A stretch of 5,110 nucleotides of DNA from Methanothrix sp. (lineage in GTDB: Archaea; Halobacteriota; Methanosarcinia; Methanotrichales; Methanotrichaceae). The stretch is taken from assembly GCA_028688535.1 (NCBI GenBank), contig JAQTXY010000181.1, forward strand, positions 1 to 5,110, in the 5' to 3' direction. The position numbers were made by a program, and so were the translations under genes. Positions 1 to 4,736 of the stretch are shown here, one piece after another (positions within the stretch are counted from its first letter, which is position 1; every line of letters starts with the position of its first letter). Under the pieces are notes generated by a model. That model was not told where the DNA came from and did not search any database. It saw only the letters and a program-made list of their open reading frames with translations.

Positions 1-1
1 A

Positions 2-46
2 TCACCTAAAGCTAGAATGGGGCTTAGGGCTAGGGGTGTATATATT
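2..46 (-). promoter_or_regulatory. Putative promoter and ribosome-binding site of a leftward gene starting outside the window
   Basis: Read on the minus strand, GAAATATATACA (about 37-48) resembles a BRE plus TATA box. About 25 nt further on lies the expected transcription start (near 15-18), and at 2-8 the strand reads AGGTGA, a strong match to the archaeal Shine-Dalgarno consensus GGAGGTGATC. This order fits a gene whose start codon lies a few bases left of position 1. No coding sequence of that gene is visible, so its identity is unknown. Confidence 0.4.
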
Positions 47-50
47 TCTT

Positions 51-120
51 GTCCGAAGGGACGAATAAAAAATGAAAACAGATAAAGAATTACGGTAATT
101 TCGCAATAAATACCCCTTCG
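51..120 (-). terminator. Possible 3' end signals downstream of the carbonic anhydrase gene
   Basis: On the minus strand, just after the carbonic anhydrase stop codon, there is a T6 run (A67-A72 on plus). It is followed by a small hairpin GTCC-CTTC-GGAC (51-62). CGAAGGG (54-60) is also complementary to CCCTTCG (114-120), which would make a 7-bp long-range stem closing the 3' untranslated region. Archaeal termination usually needs only a T-rich stretch, so the T6 run is the likeliest signal. It is short, and confidence is low. Confidence 0.3.
88..100. repeat. 13-bp perfect dyad AATTACGGTAATT
   Basis: Positions 88-93 (AATTAC) and 95-100 (GTAATT) are perfect inverted arms around one central base. 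The loop is too short for a full RNA hairpin, so a DNA-binding dyad is the more natural reading. It lies between the carbonic anhydrase stop codon and the putative leftward promoter at 37-48, where an upstream operator would sit. No protein is known to bind it. Confidence 0.35.
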
Positions 121-121
121 C

Positions 122-691
122 TTAATCTCCCACGCAGGATTTCTTCCTGACTCGGTAGCTTTTGGCAAACTCGCAGTTAACCTCGACCACTTCCTCATTG
201 AAGTGTTTGAGGCTCTCGGGAACAGGCCCCAGCAGATCCGCCTTCTCCTGCGTATCAATCAGGGCGCCATGCGGCACGAACTTTCCGTCCGCCAGTGTAA
301 CTCCAATAACAGCAGCCGCGTGGCCGACAAAGCACTTCTTGCCCAATGTTGAGGCATGAACTACGGAGTTGAAGCCCACGAAGCTCTCATCCCCTATCTT
401 CATGGGCCCGTGAATTACAGCACCGTGGGCAATGGAGATCTGCTTTCCCAGATTTATGGAGCTTCCCATTAGGCCGTGGAAGATAACGCCGTCCTGGATG
501 TTGCATCTATCTCCGATTATTATGGGGTTGGCCTCGTCCGCCCGCAGGGAGGCAACCGGGCCTACGTAAACCTCTTCGCCAATGCGCACGTCTCCTATGA
601 TCACTGCTGATTCGTCAACGTAAGCCGTTGCTGCAACCGTTGGCATGCATTCGTTGCTGTTCCATGATGTCTTGGGGTTGGCCTTTAGCAT
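122..691 (-). CDS. Gamma-class carbonic anhydrase, Cam/CamH-like
   Basis: Interconverts CO2 and bicarbonate; the family forms trimers of left-handed beta-helices with a metal (Fe, Zn or Co) at each subunit interface. Numbering from the longer start at 721 (199 aa), hexapeptide repeats run from about 35 to 150. By comparison with Methanosarcina thermophila Cam, the metal ligands are H82, H99 and H104, and other active-site residues are W20, R60, D62, E63, N74, Q76, D77 and N182. Only 16 residues separate H82 from H99, against 35 in Cam, so the acidic loop with proton-shuttle Glu84 is absent and Met85 sits near that place. No signal peptide is seen, so it is probably cytoplasmic, unlike secreted Cam. 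I chose the ATG at 691 because AAGGTGG lies 7 nt upstream. The ATG at 721 has AAGGTGA almost touching it and would add 10 residues. It is divergent from the OFA transporter gene. Confidence 0.92.
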   Translation of the reverse strand: MLKANPKTSWNSNECMPTVAATAYVDESAVIIGDVRIGEEVYVGPVASLRADEANPIIIGDRCNIQDGVIFHGLMGSSINLGKQISIAHGAVIHGPMKIGDESFVGFNSVVHASTLGKKCFVGHAAAVIGVTLADGKFVPHGALIDTQEKADLLGPVPESLKHFNEEVVEVNCEFAKSYRVRKKSCVGD

Positions 692-721
692 ATTAGCACC
701 ACCTTCCCGGTTATTCTTCAT

Positions 722-1096
722 TCACCTTAAAAGAGATTGCCATTAACGATGGTTTGCATAGTAGCATATTAACTATTGTCGATAACGATAGATATATGCC
801 CAAAATCAAGGCCGCTTTTTTAGATTGGCGAGATGTATATCGAAAACAAATGTAAATTGACTTCAGCATTTTTGCGATATGTGTAATATTATAATCTATA
901 ATCCCGATAATTGCCGCCAAATTTAAATATATGAGGAACGAAATTAGGTCCAAGCCATTGAATAATCTTCAAGGGTCTGGGAGGAGATTAAGGAGGGATT
1001 AATAGAGCTCTATGGAAGCATTTTTCCTATACTAGCTATATTAATTAAAGTATTGAATTTGAACAATTTAATATCTATAAAAAGGGTGTTAGACTT
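722..1096. promoter_or_regulatory. AT-rich divergent intergenic region between carbonic anhydrase and OFA transporter
   Basis: This 375-bp stretch has no gene I can support. It must hold the promoters of both flanking genes. For the leftward gene, TTAATATG on minus (765-772) and an ATATAT run (789-796) are TATA candidates. For the rightward gene, GCTATATTAA (1035-1044) is a TATA candidate with a predicted transcript start near 1068. An imperfect dyad TATTGT-N5-ACGATA lies at 774-790. A purine-rich tract with two GGAGG-like cores lies at 979-997, followed by a 7-codon open frame (1012-1035). Confidence 0.45.
1035..1096 (+). promoter_or_regulatory. Putative TATA box and Shine-Dalgarno site of the OFA transporter gene
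   Basis: GCTATATTAA at 1035-1044 resembles an archaeal TATA box and would start transcription about 25 nt later, leaving a leader of roughly 30 nt. GGGTG at 1084-1088 is a Shine-Dalgarno-like sequence with 8 nt spacing to the ATG at 1097, and it supports that start. The whole region is AT-rich, so the exact TATA element is uncertain; TTTAATAT at 1067-1074 is an alternative. Confidence 0.4.
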
Positions 1097-2350
1097 ATGG
1101 CTGAAAATATGGTTAAGGAGCCGCCCGGTGGGCGTTGGTTGTTCGTCATCCTAGGCACGATCATCATGCTTTGTCTAGGCAGCGTTTATTCATGGTCCGT
1201 CTTTGTGAATCCATTAACAAAGCACTTTGCAGAACTGGGCCAAACGGTTACAGCAAGCGATGTGCTGCTGCCCTTTTCAATATTCCTGGCAGTCTTCTCG
1301 ATCGCCATGGTTTTTTCAGGTAAGTACATCGAAAAATTTGGGCCACGCAAGATGGCCATGGCAGGAGGAGTTATTTGCGGTCTGGGTTGGCTGATGGCTT
1401 CAACGGCAGGTTCTGTGCAGATGCTTTACCCGACATACGGAGTAATCGGCGGCCTGGGTGTCGGAATCGCCTATGGTTGTCCGGTGGCAGTCTCAGCAAG
1501 ATGGTTCCCGGATAAGCGAGGTCTTGCGGTAGGCTTAACTGTTTTAGGCTTCGGATTCTCTGCATTCTTCACCGCCAACATAGCTACCTATCTTATTGGC
1601 GCATTTGATGTGATGAGCACCTTCCGTTTCTTCGGGATTGCATTTATCATTATCATCGCTCTGTGTTCTCTACCCCTGACTTTCCCGCCTGCAGGATATA
1701 AACCGCCTGGATGGACGCCGCCCGTACCCAAGCCCGGTGCCCATGTAACCTGCGATTTCAAACGAGAGCAGATGCTCAAGACAACATCCTTCCTGGGCCT
1801 GTGGTTATGCTACTTTATCGGATGCATAGCAGGACTCATGGCTATAGGAATATCCAAGCCCGTTGGCACTGAGGTTGTGCAGATAGAGACTGGCTTGGCT
1901 TCTATGCTGGTTGGCTTCTTCGCAATCTTCAATGGCGGCGGCAGGCCGATCTTCGGTACGCTCACCGACAAGCTAACACCCAGAAACGCTGCGATGGTTT
2001 CCTTCGTTCTTATCGCTTTGGCATCTTTGATGATGATCACCATGGCAGTACCAGGTGCAACCACGATTTACATAATCTCCTTTGCCATCCTCTGGATGTG
2101 TCTGGGCGGCTGGCTGGCCATAGCGCCCACGGCTACGGCAACCTTCTTTGGCACCTGCGACTATCCCAGGAACTATGGTGTGGTCTTCCTGGCATATGGT
2201 GCAGGAGCTATCGTTGGTCCGCAGCTGGCTGGCTTCATTAAAACAGCTTCGGGAAGCTATATGGGAGTATTCCCCTACGTGGTCGGACTGGCAGTGATCG
2301 GCATTATAATCGCATTCGTCATGTTGAAACCACCAAAGCCACCTAAGTAA
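1097..2350 (+). CDS. OFA-family MFS transporter (oxalate/formate antiporter-like; substrate unknown)
   Basis: A 417-aa membrane carrier of the major facilitator superfamily with 12 predicted helices: about 13-35, 56-74, 87-104, 112-134, 144-166, 174-196, 231-251, 266-289, 298-317, 321-345, 359-381 and 391-411. The halves are joined by a proline-rich cytoplasmic loop (197-229, with KPPGWTPP). MFS motif A is seen at 75-85 (GKYIEKFGPRK), with a degenerate second copy at 287-297 (GTLTDKLTPRN). GSVYSWSVF (28-36), ARWFPDKRGLAVG (134-146) and NGGGRPIFG (279-287) are OFA-type signatures. OFA members move small carboxylates such as oxalate, formate or pyruvate. R283 in helix 8 probably matches the anion-binding Arg272 of OxlT. 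Helix 11 has no lysine, whereas OxlT uses Lys355 there, so oxalate is doubtful. The divergent carbonic anhydrase gene suggests a one- or two-carbon acid, such as acetate, or bicarbonate exchange; this is inference. Confidence 0.88.
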   Translation: MAENMVKEPPGGRWLFVILGTIIMLCLGSVYSWSVFVNPLTKHFAELGQTVTASDVLLPFSIFLAVFSIAMVFSGKYIEKFGPRKMAMAGGVICGLGWLMASTAGSVQMLYPTYGVIGGLGVGIAYGCPVAVSARWFPDKRGLAVGLTVLGFGFSAFFTANIATYLIGAFDVMSTFRFFGIAFIIIIALCSLPLTFPPAGYKPPGWTPPVPKPGAHVTCDFKREQMLKTTSFLGLWLCYFIGCIAGLMAIGISKPVGTEVVQIETGLASMLVGFFAIFNGGGRPIFGTLTDKLTPRNAAMVSFVLIALASLMMITMAVPGATTIYIISFAILWMCLGGWLAIAPTATATFFGTCDYPRNYGVVFLAYGAGAIVGPQLAGFIKTASGSYMGVFPYVVGLAVIGIIIAFVMLKPPKPPK

Positions 2351-2360
2351 ATAATTTAAA

Positions 2361-2373
2361 CATTTTTTTTTAG
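2361..2373 (+). terminator. T9 terminator of the OFA transporter gene
   Basis: An uninterrupted run of nine T (2363-2371) starts 12 nt after the stop codon and has no preceding GC-rich hairpin. A bare oligo-T run just after a stop codon is the usual archaeal intrinsic terminator, and it also separates this gene from the opposing ABC locus. Confidence 0.65.
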
Positions 2374-2592
2374 ATTGCGTCTTTTGGTCGCGATTCAACA
2401 TTAGCAAAACTACGATTCTGGATGTTGCATGTCCTACAGCTGGAAAAGGGAACGTTGCGGTCCATGGCATGATAAACAAACTCCAGACGTTCGTGAAAAA
2501 AACGTTGCCCAGGAAAAGTCATGAAAATGGGAGAGTATGCCCAATTCTGCATCACAACCCATTTTCTTTAATCATTAGGAATCGCCATTAGC
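2372..2592. other. Intergenic stretch without a recognisable gene
   Basis: This 221-bp region lies between the convergent OFA gene and the permease remnant. A 61-codon minus-strand frame (2370-2555) exists, but I recognise no motif in it, and it runs to the T9 terminator; it could be a decayed gene piece or chance. Visible structure includes an 8-nt direct repeat AACGTTGC (2451-2458 and 2501-2508), an A7 run (2496-2502, T7 on minus) that could terminate minus-strand transcripts coming from the regulator side, and the inverted repeat at 2523-2566. Confidence 0.5.
2523..2566. repeat. Inverted repeat with 9-bp perfect arms
   Basis: GAAAATGGG (2523-2531) and CCCATTTTC (2558-2566) are perfect complements separated by 26 nt. 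Inside that loop, ATGC (2537-2540) and GCAT (2549-2552) can form a second short stem. On the minus strand the structure lies just after the end of the permease remnant and before a T7 run, so it could be a transcript end or a small structured RNA. It could equally be a scar of a lost element. No function is shown. Confidence 0.35.
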
Positions 2593-2922
2593 TTATCCCA
2601 CCTCTCTCCTCAGCATGAGTGTTGCCGCCGCAAAGAAGATCAGGAAGAATACGCCCAGCGCCAGCAGATCGGGATAGAGTATATCGGCGACCCCAGCGCC
2701 TTTGAGCATCACCGCTCGCAGGGCATGGGCGGCGTAGGTAAGGGGAAGCATGTAGGAGAAGGGCCGGATGAACTCGGGCACAGACTGCAAGTGCCACCAG
2801 ATGCCGCAGAGAACGATCTGTGGGGTGATGATGAGGGGTATGAACTGCACCACCTGAAACTCGCTGCGAGCGAAGTTGGAGAAGAAAGAGCCCAGGACCA
2901 GAGCGCCTGCGCCCGGGAACAA
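2593..2922 (-). pseudogene. Truncated ABC-2 permease, C-terminal ~107 residues only
   Basis: The translated frame matches residues 250-358 of the intact permease gene at 3660-4736. It ends in its own stop codon (TAA instead of TGA) and a changed last residue (Gly for Ala). It has no upstream part: homology breaks at 2914-2922, and the regulator stop codon follows at 2929-2931. The frame could begin only at a TTG that is an internal leucine codon of the parent. Within the matched part there are seven base differences, six of them silent; the exception replaces Pro293 by His. The last two transmembrane helices alone cannot form a permease, so this is a gene remnant. It may come from a second, once functional exporter copy, or from the displaced 3' end of the intact gene. 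Confidence 0.85.
2598..2922 (-). repeat. Direct repeat copy 1 (permease 3' end)
   Basis: These 325 bp match 3665-3989 in the same orientation at an offset of 1067 bp. I count nine mismatches (2620, 2659, 2664, 2785, 2790, 2792, 2812, 2915, 2919), about 97% identity and no indels. The last two lie next to the breakpoint, so true homology may end at 2914. On the other side identity stops in the last sense codon of the gene, and the downstream flanks are unrelated. Confidence 0.93.
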
Positions 2923-2928
2923 CGCGCA

Positions 2929-3258
2929 TTACTCTTTTGCTTTTATAATGGTTTCTACTTCGTCCATAAACTCCGGTCGGCTCATCTCTTGCAGCTCTTC
3001 TGGGGTGAAGAATTCATACCAATCATACGGCCGGACCACAAGAACAGACCTGCCGTCCTTTTCCATCTTCTCTATATGGACCAGCTTCGATTTCTCCAGG
3101 CGTCTAACCGAGGCATATGTCTTGCCGTTGCTCCATGTCATCAGCTTGGCCAAAGAGTATACGCTCTCACCAGGACTATTCTCGATTACTTCGTAGAGCT
3201 CCAGGTCGGTATCAATCCCCTTGTCCTCGACGGCTGAAATGGCCTGTGCAATGCTCAT
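2929..3258 (-). CDS. Winged helix-turn-helix DNA-binding protein (109 aa)
   Basis: A probable archaeal transcriptional regulator of the MarR/ArsR-like winged-helix fold; I do not recognise the exact family. Helices are suggested at about 17-27 and 32-41 (VYSLAKLMTW), with a recognition helix at 44-57 (NGKTYASVRRLEKS). The wing strands are at 58-76 (LVHIEKMEKDGRSVLVVRP). A charged 30-residue tail with WYEFFTPEELQEM follows and may serve dimerisation or partner binding. No enzyme motif or membrane segment is seen. The start is the ATG at 3258. TTTAAATA lies about 26 nt upstream and there is no good Shine-Dalgarno, so the mRNA is probably leaderless. The gene is divergent from the 92-aa regulator, 96 bp away, and its stop codon lies 6 bp from the permease remnant. 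It is less GC-rich than the ABC genes, suggesting separate origin. Autoregulation is likely but inferred. Confidence 0.75.
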   Translation of the reverse strand: MSIAQAISAVEDKGIDTDLELYEVIENSPGESVYSLAKLMTWSNGKTYASVRRLEKSKLVHIEKMEKDGRSVLVVRPYDWYEFFTPEELQEMSRPEFMDEVETIIKAKE

Positions 3259-3295
3259 AATATAAATACCACATAGAAGCTATTTAAATCTTTTT
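3259..3295 (-). promoter_or_regulatory. Leaderless promoter of the 109-aa regulator gene
   Basis: On the minus strand AAAAAGA (3289-3295, BRE-like) precedes TTTAAATA (3281-3288), a good archaeal TATA box. Its centre is about 26 nt from the ATG at 3258, so transcription should begin at or next to the start codon. One copy of the 13-bp repeat (3272-3284) overlaps the downstream edge of this TATA box, where a bound protein would block transcription initiation. Confidence 0.6.
3272..3284. promoter_or_regulatory. Candidate operator, copy 1 of 13-bp direct repeat
   Basis: CATAGAAGCTATT matches the sequence at 3333-3345 in 12 of 13 positions. The two copies are 61 bp apart, close to six helical turns. 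This copy overlaps the TATA box edge of the leftward regulator gene. A repeat present once in each of two divergent promoters is typical of a shared operator, but binding is not shown. Confidence 0.45.
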
Positions 3296-3317
3296 GTAAA
3301 CGCTAAGTAACTGTAAT

Positions 3318-3354
3318 CCAAACATTTATATCCATATAAGCTATTCTAAAACGT
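3318..3354 (+). promoter_or_regulatory. Leaderless promoter of the 92-aa regulator gene
   Basis: CCAAACA (3318-3324) is BRE-like and TTTATAT (3325-3331) is a TATA box. The box centre is 27 nt from the ATG at 3355, and no Shine-Dalgarno sequence lies between, so the transcript is probably leaderless. The second copy of the 13-bp repeat (3333-3345) begins two bases after the TATA box. Confidence 0.6.
3333..3345. promoter_or_regulatory. Candidate operator, copy 2 of 13-bp direct repeat
   Basis: CATATAAGCTATT is the partner of 3272-3284. The similarity continues weakly beyond it (TAAA follows in both, after one extra base here). It lies between the TATA box and start codon of the rightward regulator, a position suited to repression. 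It contains the palindrome AGCT but no long dyad symmetry. Confidence 0.45.
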
Positions 3355-3633
3355 ATGATAGATGCAATGGAAAGGCGTGTTTTAACCAGCATCTGTCAAG
3401 CAACTAATTCCAGCAAATCCGCTCATGTCCCTAAGCCCTATTTCATGAAAAAGTTCCAGCAGGACAAGCGCACGAAAAAAGTAGCAGAGAAGGCACTCGT
3501 TTCTCTTATTGCACATGGGTATGTAAGCCTGCACAAAACCAGAAATGAAATAACTTATCAGCTTACGGATACTGGATTAGATGTTTGCCGCGAGATATTT
3601 CAGAAATACGGCAAGGGGATCAAGTTGCGTTGA
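3355..3633 (+). CDS. Small winged-helix DNA-binding protein (92 aa)
   Basis: A likely DNA-binding protein that I cannot assign to a named family. After an N-terminal helix (about 2-18) and a basic segment (PKPYFMKKFQQDKRTKK, 26-42), a helix at 43-55 (VAEKALVSLIAHG) leads into a two-stranded wing, YVSLHKTRNEITYQLT (56-71). A C-terminal helix follows (TGLDVCREIFQKYG, 73-86). The pattern of a helix, then GYV, a basic turn and xYxLTxxG is common in archaeal winged-helix proteins. It is rich in Lys/Arg and has no enzyme motif or membrane segment. The ATG at 3355 is supported by the TATA box 27 nt upstream, implying leaderless translation. The gene is divergent from the 109-aa regulator and converges on the permease gene, with only 26 bp between stop codons. 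It is less GC-rich than the ABC genes. It may co-regulate or counteract the divergent protein. Confidence 0.7.
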   Translation: MIDAMERRVLTSICQATNSSKSAHVPKPYFMKKFQQDKRTKKVAEKALVSLIAHGYVSLHKTRNEITYQLTDTGLDVCREIFQKYGKGIKLR

Positions 3634-3659
3634 AGCTCTTATCTGTGTTATGCTTTTGA

Positions 3660-4736
3660 TCATGCCACCTCTCTCCTCAGCATGAGCGTTGCCGCCGCAA
3701 AGAAGATCAGGAAGAATACGCCCAGGGCCAACAGATCGGGATAGAGTATATCGGCGACCCCAGCGCCTTTGAGCATCACCGCTCGCAGGGCATGGGCGGC
3801 GTAGGTAAGGGGAAGCATGTAGGAGAAGGGCCGGATGAACTCGGGCACAGATTGCAGGGGCCACCAGATGCCGCAGAGGACGATCTGTGGGGTGATGATG
3901 AGGGGTATGAACTGCACCACCTGAAACTCGCTGCGAGCGAAGTTGGAGAAGAAAGAGCCCAGGACCAGAGCGCCTGCGCCCAGGAGCAAGACCACACCCA
4001 GGGCGGTGAGGGCGCTGCCCTGCAGGGGCACCTTGAAGCCGTAGGTAACAACGAAAAGTGTGGTGGCCGATTGCAGCAGGGTGAATAGAGAGAAACCCAA
4101 GACGTAGCCGGATATCATCTCCAACCGGCTGAGGGGTGAGACCATGAACTTCTCCAGAGTTCCTTGCGACCGCTCCCGGATGAAGGCGATGGCTGCGTTG
4201 ATGAAGGTGAAGAAAAAAACCACCAGGCCCAAAATGGCCGGGCCCACCGTATCCATCATCTCCAGGTCATAGCCGAAGATGTATCGCGTTACGATGGAGC
4301 TTTCTGCTCTCAAACGAGGGCTGGTTGCCTCCTGTCCTGCCTTCTCCGCAGCCAGGCCGGCCTGCACCGCTGCTGCGATAGCTCCCGAGATTTGCAGGCT
4401 GCTGGCATCCAGCAATACCTGCACCTCTCCAGGCAGCAGGAGTACGGCTCCATCCAACTGGCCTTCAGCTACCAGCATCTCAGCGTCCGACTGTGAGCCC
4501 AGATGAAGGATATCAAAGTCCTTTATCGATTCCAGGTGTGCCCGCAGGCCCGCGTGGCCGCCCCCGTCCACCAGGCCCAGGGCCACGCCGCTCATATCTC
4601 CGGAGAGGGCATAGCCGAAGAGAGTCATGAGAACGATGGGCGCGAAGACAATCAGTCCGATAGTGCGCCGGTCCCTTTTGAGCTGGCGGATGACGCGCAG
4701 GGCCACTACGCCCGCCCGCGCCGGGCTGGGGCTCAT
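3660..4736 (-). CDS. ABC-2 type transporter permease
   Basis: Membrane subunit of an ABC exporter, 358 aa, of the ABC-2 class (YbhR/NatB/daunorubicin-type). Helix 1 is at about 25-45 and is followed by a ~115-residue extracytoplasmic domain (46-161). Five more hydrophobic segments lie at about 164-187, 207-233, 241-264, 270-292 and 333-353. The cytoplasmic segment RERSQGTLEKFMVSPLSR (187-204) is the conserved ABC-2 coupling region that contacts the ATPase; GIWWPLQSVPE and LPLTYAAHALRAV are also typical. Length is normal for the family. The start ATG overlaps the ATPase stop codon by 4 nt (ATGA), and GGAGG lies 4 nt upstream at 4741-4745, so the two are translationally coupled. The substrate cannot be deduced; drug, lipid or ion export are family possibilities. 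The 3' third is duplicated at 2598-2922. Confidence 0.92.
   Translation of the reverse strand: MSPSPARAGVVALRVIRQLKRDRRTIGLIVFAPIVLMTLFGYALSGDMSGVALGLVDGGGHAGLRAHLESIKDFDILHLGSQSDAEMLVAEGQLDGAVLLLPGEVQVLLDASSLQISGAIAAAVQAGLAAEKAGQEATSPRLRAESSIVTRYIFGYDLEMMDTVGPAILGLVVFFFTFINAAIAFIRERSQGTLEKFMVSPLSRLEMISGYVLGFSLFTLLQSATTLFVVTYGFKVPLQGSALTALGVVLLLGAGALVLGSFFSNFARSEFQVVQFIPLIITPQIVLCGIWWPLQSVPEFIRPFSYMLPLTYAAHALRAVMLKGAGVADILYPDLLALGVFFLIFFAAATLMLRREVA
3665..3989 (-). repeat. Direct repeat copy 2 (3' end of intact permease gene)
   Basis: This is the in-gene copy of the 325-bp repeat, covering permease codons 250 to 357. The interval between the two copies (2923-3664, 742 bp) contains both winged-helix genes. 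Recombination between the copies would remove one repeat plus the interval, 1067 bp in all, and still leave an intact permease frame. Confidence 0.93.

Noticed and set aside
711..953. 80-codon minus-strand frame upstream of the carbonic anhydrase gene, with hydrophobic stretches
   Set aside because: It lies in AT-rich intergenic DNA, has no Shine-Dalgarno before its ATG, overlaps the neighbouring start region, and its hydrophobicity is what AT-rich codons give by chance.
1973..2479. 168-codon minus-strand frame
   Set aside because: It is antisense to the OFA transporter gene for most of its length and crosses the T9 terminator; its composition (His, Cys, Asp rich) is that of a shadow frame.
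2370..2555. 61-codon minus-strand frame between the OFA gene and the permease remnant
   Set aside because: No recognisable motif or upstream Shine-Dalgarno, and it stops inside the terminator region. Kept only as a possible remnant.
2593..2922. The permease tail as a real 109-aa membrane protein starting at TTG
   Set aside because: The TTG is an internal leucine codon of the intact parent gene, the upstream DNA carries no start signal, and two helices of a permease would not function alone.
2725..3237. 170-codon plus-strand frame, and the similar 3792-4088 frame
   Set aside because: Both are antisense to the permease tail copies; their shared sequence simply reflects the duplicated DNA.
2929..3633. 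Toxin-antitoxin pair
   Set aside because: Both proteins look like winged-helix DNA binders, the genes are divergent rather than overlapping in one operon, and neither shows RNase, kinase or other toxin motifs.
2923..3664. Insertion sequence or integron-type cassette
   Set aside because: There is no transposase or integrase frame and no terminal inverted repeats or short target duplication at the edges that I can see; the only framing repeats are the permease tails.
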